From assembly GCA_031258035.1 (NCBI GenBank), contig JAIRNL010000296.1, positions 1-10,171 on the forward strand: a stretch of DNA of 10,171 nucleotides, written 5' to 3'. The position numbers and the translations under genes are program-made. Source of the stretch: Azoarcus sp. (GTDB taxonomy: Bacteria; Pseudomonadota; Gammaproteobacteria; Burkholderiales; Rhodocyclaceae). This document shows, one piece after another, positions 6,596 to 10,171 of the stretch. The notes below the pieces were generated by a model. It saw nothing but the letters and a program-made list of their open reading frames with translations, searched no databases and was not told where the DNA came from. Within the stretch, counting starts at the first letter, position 1. Every line of letters begins with the position of its first letter.

Positions 6596-8968
6596 TTACC
6601 GCGTATTGGCGATTTCCGCGAGCCTGAGCCAGGTCGACACCACCGTATCGGGGTTGAGCGAAATGGTCTGGATACCTTCCTGCATCAACCAGGCGGCGAA
6701 ATCGGCATGGTCGGACGGCCCCTGCCCGCAGATGCCGACATATTTCCCCAGCCGGTTGGCCGTCTGGATCGCCCGCGACAGCAGCGCCTTGACGGCGGGA
6801 TCGCGCTCATCGAAAGCGTGGGCGACCAGCCCCGAATCACGATCCAGCCCCAGGGTGAGCTGGGTCAGGTCGTTGGAGCCGATGGAAAAACCGTCGAAGT
6901 ACTGGAGGAACTCCTCGGCAAGCAGCGCGTTGGAGGGAATCTCGCACATCATGATGAGCCTGAGATCGTCCTTGCCCCGTTCCAGGCCGTGCTCGGCCAA
7001 CAGCTTCACGACGCCCTCGGCTTCGGCAAGGTTGCGCACGAAAGGAATCATGATCTGCGCGTTGACGAGGCCGATCTCGTTTCTCACCTTCTTCATCGCC
7101 GCGCATTCCAGCTCGAAGCAGTCGCGGAAACTGGCTGCGATGTAGCGCGACGCGCCGCGAAAACCGAGCATGGGGTTTTCTTCTTCCGGCTCGTAGATCG
7201 AACCGCCCAGAAGCTTGCGATATTCGTTCGACTTGAAGTCGGACATGCGCACGATCACCGGCCGGGGATGGAAAGCGGCGGCGATGGTGGCGACGCCCTC
7301 GGCGAGCTTGTCGATGAAGAACTGGCGCGGGCTGGCATAGCCGCGGGCGCGCAGGAGAATATCCTCGCGCAGCGACGCCGGCACCTGGTCGATTTCGAGA
7401 ATCGCCTTGGGGTGGATGCCGATCATGTTGTTGATGACGAATTCCAGCCGAGCCAACCCGACGCCGCCGTTGGGAATCTGCGCAAACTCGAAGGCGAGTT
7501 CGGGATTGCCCACGTTCATCATGATCTTGACCGGCAGGCTGGGCAGATTGCCCATGTCGGTGGAAGTAACCTCAAACGCGAGCCTGCCGCGGTAGACGTA
7601 GCCGGTGTCGCCTTCGGCGCAGGAAACGGTGGCCTCGTCGTTTTCGGCCAACACATCGGTGGCGTTGCCGCAGCCGACGATGGCGGGGATGCCCAACTCC
7701 CGCGCGATGATCGCGGCATGGCAGGTGCGACCGCCGCGATTGGTGACGATGGCGCTGGCGCGCTTCATCACCGGCTCCCAGTTCGGATCGGTCATATCGG
7801 TGACGAGGATGTCGCCCGCCTGGACGCGGCTCATCTCGGAAGCGTCCATCACGACCCGCACCGGGCCCGCGCCGATCTTCTGCCCGATGGCGCGGCCGCG
7901 GATGACCGCCTCGCCGCTCTCCCGGAGACGGAATTTCTCCATCACCAGGCCGGAAGCCTGGCTCTTCACCGTTTCGGGCCGCGCCTGGAGGATATAGAGC
8001 TTGCCATCCTCGCCATCCTTGCCCCATTCGATGTCCATCGGACGGCCATAATGCCGCTCGATGATGACGGCGTAGCGCGCCAGTTCCAGCACATCCTCGT
8101 CGGTCAGCGCGAAGCGGGCGCGATCGGCTTCGGGCACATCCACGGTGCGTACCGACCTGCCGGCCTCGCGCTCGGCGGCAAACACCATCTTGATGAGCTT
8201 GGAGCCGAGATTGCGCCGCACCACCGCCGGGCGGCCCTGGGCAAGCATCGGCTTGTGAACGTAGAACTCGTCGGGGTTCACCGCCCCCTGCACCACGGTT
8301 TCACCGAGACCGTAGGAAGCGGTGACGAAAACCACATCCTTGAAACCGGATTCGGTATCGAGCGAGAACATCACCCCCGAAGCGCCCGTGTCGGAACGAA
8401 CCATGCGCTGCACCCCGGCGGAGAGCGCCACCTCCGCATGGGTATAGCCCTTATGCACACGATAGGCGATGGCGCGGTCATTATAGAGGGAAGCGAACAC
8501 CTCTTTCATCGCGTGAAGGATATTGGGATAACCGTGGATATTGAGAAAAGTTTCCTGCTGCCCGGCAAAAGAGGCGTCCGGCATATCCTCGGCGGTGGCG
8601 GAAGAACGCACCGCGAAGCTGCCGCCGTCGTCGCCAGCGGCGATGCCCTCGTAGGCCGCGCGAATCTCGGCCTCGAACGCGGACGGGAACGGCGTCTCGA
8701 CGATCCATTGCCGGATCTGCGCGCCAGTGCGGGCGAGCGCATCGACATTGTCGACATCGAGCGCGTCGAGCGCGGCGTTGATCCGTTGCGACAGCCCCGC
8801 ATGAGCCAAAAACTCGCGATACGCATCCGCCGTGGTGGCAAAACCGCCCGGCACGCGCACGCTCGACGGCAACTGGCTGATCATCTCGCCGAGGGAGGCA
8901 TTCTTGCCACCGACCCTGTCGACGTCGGACATGCGGAGTTCTGTAAAAGGAATGACATAACGGGTCAT
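6596..8968 (-). CDS. ppsA: Phosphoenolpyruvate synthase (pyruvate, water dikinase)
   Basis: PpsA makes PEP, AMP and Pi from pyruvate, ATP and water, the cytosolic entry to gluconeogenesis from pyruvate or lactate. From the ATG at 8966-8968 the product is 790 aa, against 792 in E. coli. The N-terminal ATP-grasp-like domain begins GGKNASLGEM and includes SFAVRSSATAEDMPDASFAGQQET. The swivelling phosphohistidine domain has NRGGRTCHAAIIARELG, with His417 as the phosphocarrier and Thr415 as the residue PpsR phosphorylates (equivalent to E. coli Thr419/His421). The C-terminal PEP/pyruvate TIM barrel ends with GSNDLTQLTLGLDRDSG and GICGQGPSD, with catalytic Cys747. GGAAG 6 nt upstream supports this start over an ATG 63 nt further upstream (9029-9031). 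ppsR is divergent, and a MidA-type gene follows after 7 nt. Confidence 0.97.
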   Translation of the reverse strand: MTRYVIPFTELRMSDVDRVGGKNASLGEMISQLPSSVRVPGGFATTADAYREFLAHAGLSQRINAALDALDVDNVDALARTGAQIRQWIVETPFPSAFEAEIRAAYEGIAAGDDGGSFAVRSSATAEDMPDASFAGQQETFLNIHGYPNILHAMKEVFASLYNDRAIAYRVHKGYTHAEVALSAGVQRMVRSDTGASGVMFSLDTESGFKDVVFVTASYGLGETVVQGAVNPDEFYVHKPMLAQGRPAVVRRNLGSKLIKMVFAAEREAGRSVRTVDVPEADRARFALTDEDVLELARYAVIIERHYGRPMDIEWGKDGEDGKLYILQARPETVKSQASGLVMEKFRLRESGEAVIRGRAIGQKIGAGPVRVVMDASEMSRVQAGDILVTDMTDPNWEPVMKRASAIVTNRGGRTCHAAIIARELGIPAIVGCGNATDVLAENDEATVSCAEGDTGYVYRGRLAFEVTSTDMGNLPSLPVKIMMNVGNPELAFEFAQIPNGGVGLARLEFVINNMIGIHPKAILEIDQVPASLREDILLRARGYASPRQFFIDKLAEGVATIAAAFHPRPVIVRMSDFKSNEYRKLLGGSIYEPEEENPMLGFRGASRYIAASFRDCFELECAAMKKVRNEIGLVNAQIMIPFVRNLAEAEGVVKLLAEHGLERGKDDLRLIMMCEIPSNALLAEEFLQYFDGFSIGSNDLTQLTLGLDRDSGLVAHAFDERDPAVKALLSRAIQTANRLGKYVGICGQGPSDHADFAAWLMQEGIQTISLNPDTVVSTWLRLAEIANTR

Positions 8969-9131
8969 GACTGGCTTCCGGAATTCGCTCAGAAAAAGCA
9001 AAATGTGGATTTTACGGGAAAGGTCGGTCATGCGCGCAACAGGGTTTGCCCCAATATCAATATCATTTCGTTACCCGGCCCTTCTTCCCTCCCTCCCCGA
9101 CCTTTCCACCCCGACCCGGTAAAACCCGCCC
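8969..9131. promoter_or_regulatory. Divergent ppsA/ppsR promoter region
   Basis: This is a 163-nt gap between divergent starts and must hold both promoters. On the minus strand TAAAAT (complement of 9009-9014) is a good -10 for ppsA. The only -35-like match, TTGCGC (complement of 9034-9039), is 19 nt away and weak. On the plus strand TATCAT (9061-9066) is a possible -10 for ppsR without a clear -35. A short tandem AATATCA-ATATCA lies at 9053-9065. The rest, up to ATG 9132, is pyrimidine-rich with no SD for ppsR. No operator could be assigned. Confidence 0.35.
8975..8979 (-). promoter_or_regulatory. Ribosome binding site of ppsA
   Basis: GGAAG on the minus strand stands 6 nt before the ATG at 8966-8968. 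It marks this ATG as the start in preference to the in-frame upstream ATG at 9029-9031, whose extra 21 residues are not part of the family. Confidence 0.6.
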
Positions 9132-9968
9132 ATGAACGACCTTTCGACCCGCACGGTGTTTTTCGTCTCCGATGGCACGGGCATCACCGCGGAGACGCTC
9201 GGCCACAGTCTGCTGGCTCAATTTCCCGGCACCCGTTTCCACCAGGTGCGCATGCCTTTCGTCGACGATGTCGCCAAGGCGCGCGACTGCGCCCGCCAGA
9301 TACGCGAAACCGCCCGCGCCACCGGGCAACACCCGATCGTCTTCAGCAGCCTGGTCAACCCGGAGACGGTGGCGGCGCTGCGCGAAGCGCATGACAGCGC
9401 CCTGTTCCTCGATCTTTTCGAGCGTTTCATCGAACCGCTGGAAAACGAACTCGGGCAGCGATCCACCCACACCGTCGGGCGTTTCCACGGCGTCGCCGAA
9501 AGCAACGACTACAAGAAACGCATCGAGGCGATCAATTTCGCCATGACGCACGACGATGGCGTCTCCAGCGCCGCCGACCTGGTCACGGCCGACGTGATCC
9601 TCGTCGGCGTCTCGCGTTCCGGCAAGACGCCGACGAGTCTCTATCTGGCGATGCAATTCGGGGTCAAGGCCGCCAATTACCCGCTGATCCCCGAGGATTT
9701 CGAGCGCAACAAATTGCCCGGCGAGCTGCACGGCTTCCGCGGCAAGCTTTTCGGCCTGTCCATCGCCCCCGAGCGGCTGGCTCAGATCCGCCAGGAACGG
9801 CGGCCCAACAGCCATTACGCCAGCATCGACAATTGCCGCTACGAAATCGAGGCCGCGCAAAAACTGATGCGACGCGAAAACATCCGCTGGCTCGACTCGA
9901 CCACCAAGTCGATCGAGGAAATCTCCGCCACCATCATGCAGACGGTGAGGATCGAGACGGAATTCTGA
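9132..9968 (+). CDS. ppsR: Phosphoenolpyruvate synthase regulatory protein (bifunctional Ser/Thr kinase and phosphorylase, DUF299)
   Basis: PpsR inactivates PEP synthase by ADP-dependent phosphorylation of a threonine next to the catalytic phosphohistidine, and reactivates it by Pi-dependent phosphorolysis that releases PPi. The 278-aa product matches the 277 aa of E. coli PpsR. Hallmarks are FFVSDGTGITAETLG (10-24), RFHGVAESNDYKKRIEAINF (117-136), the P-loop-like GVSRSGKTPTSLYLA (159-173) and NYPLIPEDF (182-190). The C-terminal REN-IRWLDSTTKSIEEIS segment is also typical of the family. It acts in the cytosol. It is divergent from ppsA, its usual neighbour and target, and the target Thr415-Cys-His417 motif is intact there. 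No strong SD precedes ATG 9132. No alternative start gives a better match to the family N-terminus. Confidence 0.96.
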   Translation: MNDLSTRTVFFVSDGTGITAETLGHSLLAQFPGTRFHQVRMPFVDDVAKARDCARQIRETARATGQHPIVFSSLVNPETVAALREAHDSALFLDLFERFIEPLENELGQRSTHTVGRFHGVAESNDYKKRIEAINFAMTHDDGVSSAADLVTADVILVGVSRSGKTPTSLYLAMQFGVKAANYPLIPEDFERNKLPGELHGFRGKLFGLSIAPERLAQIRQERRPNSHYASIDNCRYEIEAAQKLMRRENIRWLDSTTKSIEEISATIMQTVRIETEF

Positions 9969-10012
9969 AATGATTGCACGAACGTTGGAAAGCCGTTTTA
10001 TTTCCACGCCCC

Positions 10013-10075
10013 TGTTCGAGCATCACCCAGGCGCAATGCGCTCGCGGTAGCGTATCGCCCCGGGCGGCTCGAACA
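10013..10075. repeat. 63-nt extragenic imperfect palindrome (REP-like or structured RNA element)
   Basis: TGTTCGAGC (10013-10021) pairs perfectly with GCTCGAACA (10067-10075). Inside, CCC (10026-10028) pairs with GGG (10062-10064), GGCG (10030-10033) with CGCC (10056-10059), and ATGCGCT (10036-10042) with AGCGTAT (10049-10055, one G-U). The apical loop is CGCGGT. This gives about 23 base pairs in one long arm broken by small internal loops. No T-run follows on either strand, so it is not a standard intrinsic terminator. GGCTCGA recurs at 10083-10089. It begins 44 nt after the ppsR stop. Function unknown. Confidence 0.65.
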
Positions 10076-10171
10076 TGAAAAAGGCTCGACTCACCCCGTC
10101 AAGAAAAATTTCCCGAGAAACCAGACAACAGGAAAACAAAACCCGAAAGCAAAAGCAAGACCCAACCCTTG
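10076..10171. other. A-rich tract with a 57-nt T-free run; possible end of a leftward gene or an unstructured leader
   Basis: Positions 10112-10168 contain no T on the plus strand, and the whole tract is far richer in A than the neighbouring genes. On the minus strand it is pyrimidine-rich. One frame (complement of 10091-10171) is open from the edge to a TGA and encodes a hydrophobic stretch including LAFAFGFCFPVVWFLG, which could be the C-terminal membrane helix of a leftward gene. A second minus frame is also hydrophobic, and the T-ending codons are unlike the neighbours, so composition alone could produce this. On the plus strand an ATG at 10075 opens a Lys/Gln-rich frame, but a T-free run cannot contain stop codons. 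No gene is called. Confidence 0.4.

Noticed and set aside
6707..9394. 895-codon open frame on the plus strand, antisense to ppsA
   Set aside because: It mirrors ppsA, whose protein is unambiguous. Long antisense open frames are expected from G/C-ending codon bias. Its translation is His/Asp/Gly-rich with no recognisable domain.
9063..10007. 314-codon minus-strand frame across ppsR
   Set aside because: It is antisense to a clear ppsR and has no family features.
10013..10075. tRNA-like reading because of the TTCGA sequence
   Set aside because: There is no acceptor stem or anticodon arm. The pairing is one extended hairpin, not a cloverleaf.
10013..10075. Intrinsic terminator for ppsR, or integron attC site
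   Set aside because: No T-run follows the stem on either strand. The ends do not carry the GTTRRRY/RYYYAAC core sites of attC in the right places, and no integrase or cassette is present.

Overview
The window looks like ordinary chromosomal housekeeping DNA from a high-GC betaproteobacterium, most plausibly Rhodocyclales-like. This is judged from the protein sequences, the heavy G/C-ending codon use and the gene order. No taxonomic search was possible.

Layout. (1) Positions 1-343 on the minus strand hold the N-terminal part of a 5-formyltetrahydrofolate cyclo-ligase-like gene that runs off the left edge. (2) A gene-free stretch of about 415 bases follows, between this gene and a divergent rightward operon. 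It contains a perfect 30-bp inverted repeat (464-530) whose arms are themselves palindromic. (3) The rightward operon is slt (soluble lytic murein transglycosylase), cca (tRNA nucleotidyltransferase with HD domain), an alpha/beta hydrolase and a small Pro-rich protein of unknown function. The first three genes are nearly touching or overlapping, and the unit ends at a strong intrinsic terminator (5333-5369). (4) A convergent leftward operon, ppsA (phosphoenolpyruvate synthase) followed after 7 nt by a MidA/NDUFAF7-family methyltransferase, ends at 5407. (5) ppsR, the kinase/phosphorylase that switches PpsA on and off, is divergent from ppsA. (6) The right edge carries a second extragenic palindrome (10013-10075) and a strongly A-rich tract with a 57-nt run lacking T.

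How the genes work together. PpsA and PpsR form a known enzyme/regulator pair for gluconeogenic entry from pyruvate. PpsR acts on the threonine two residues before the catalytic histidine, and both residues are present in this PpsA. slt and cca are functionally unrelated (cell-wall turnover and tRNA 3'-end maturation) but appear to be co-transcribed. I see no mobile element gene, CRISPR array, rRNA, tRNA or phage module.

I found no clear new multi-gene system. The observations most worth checking are the two extragenic palindromes, the low-complexity insertion inside Slt, the unknown small protein before the terminator, the ppsA-midA pairing with a TTG start, and the odd composition at the right edge.
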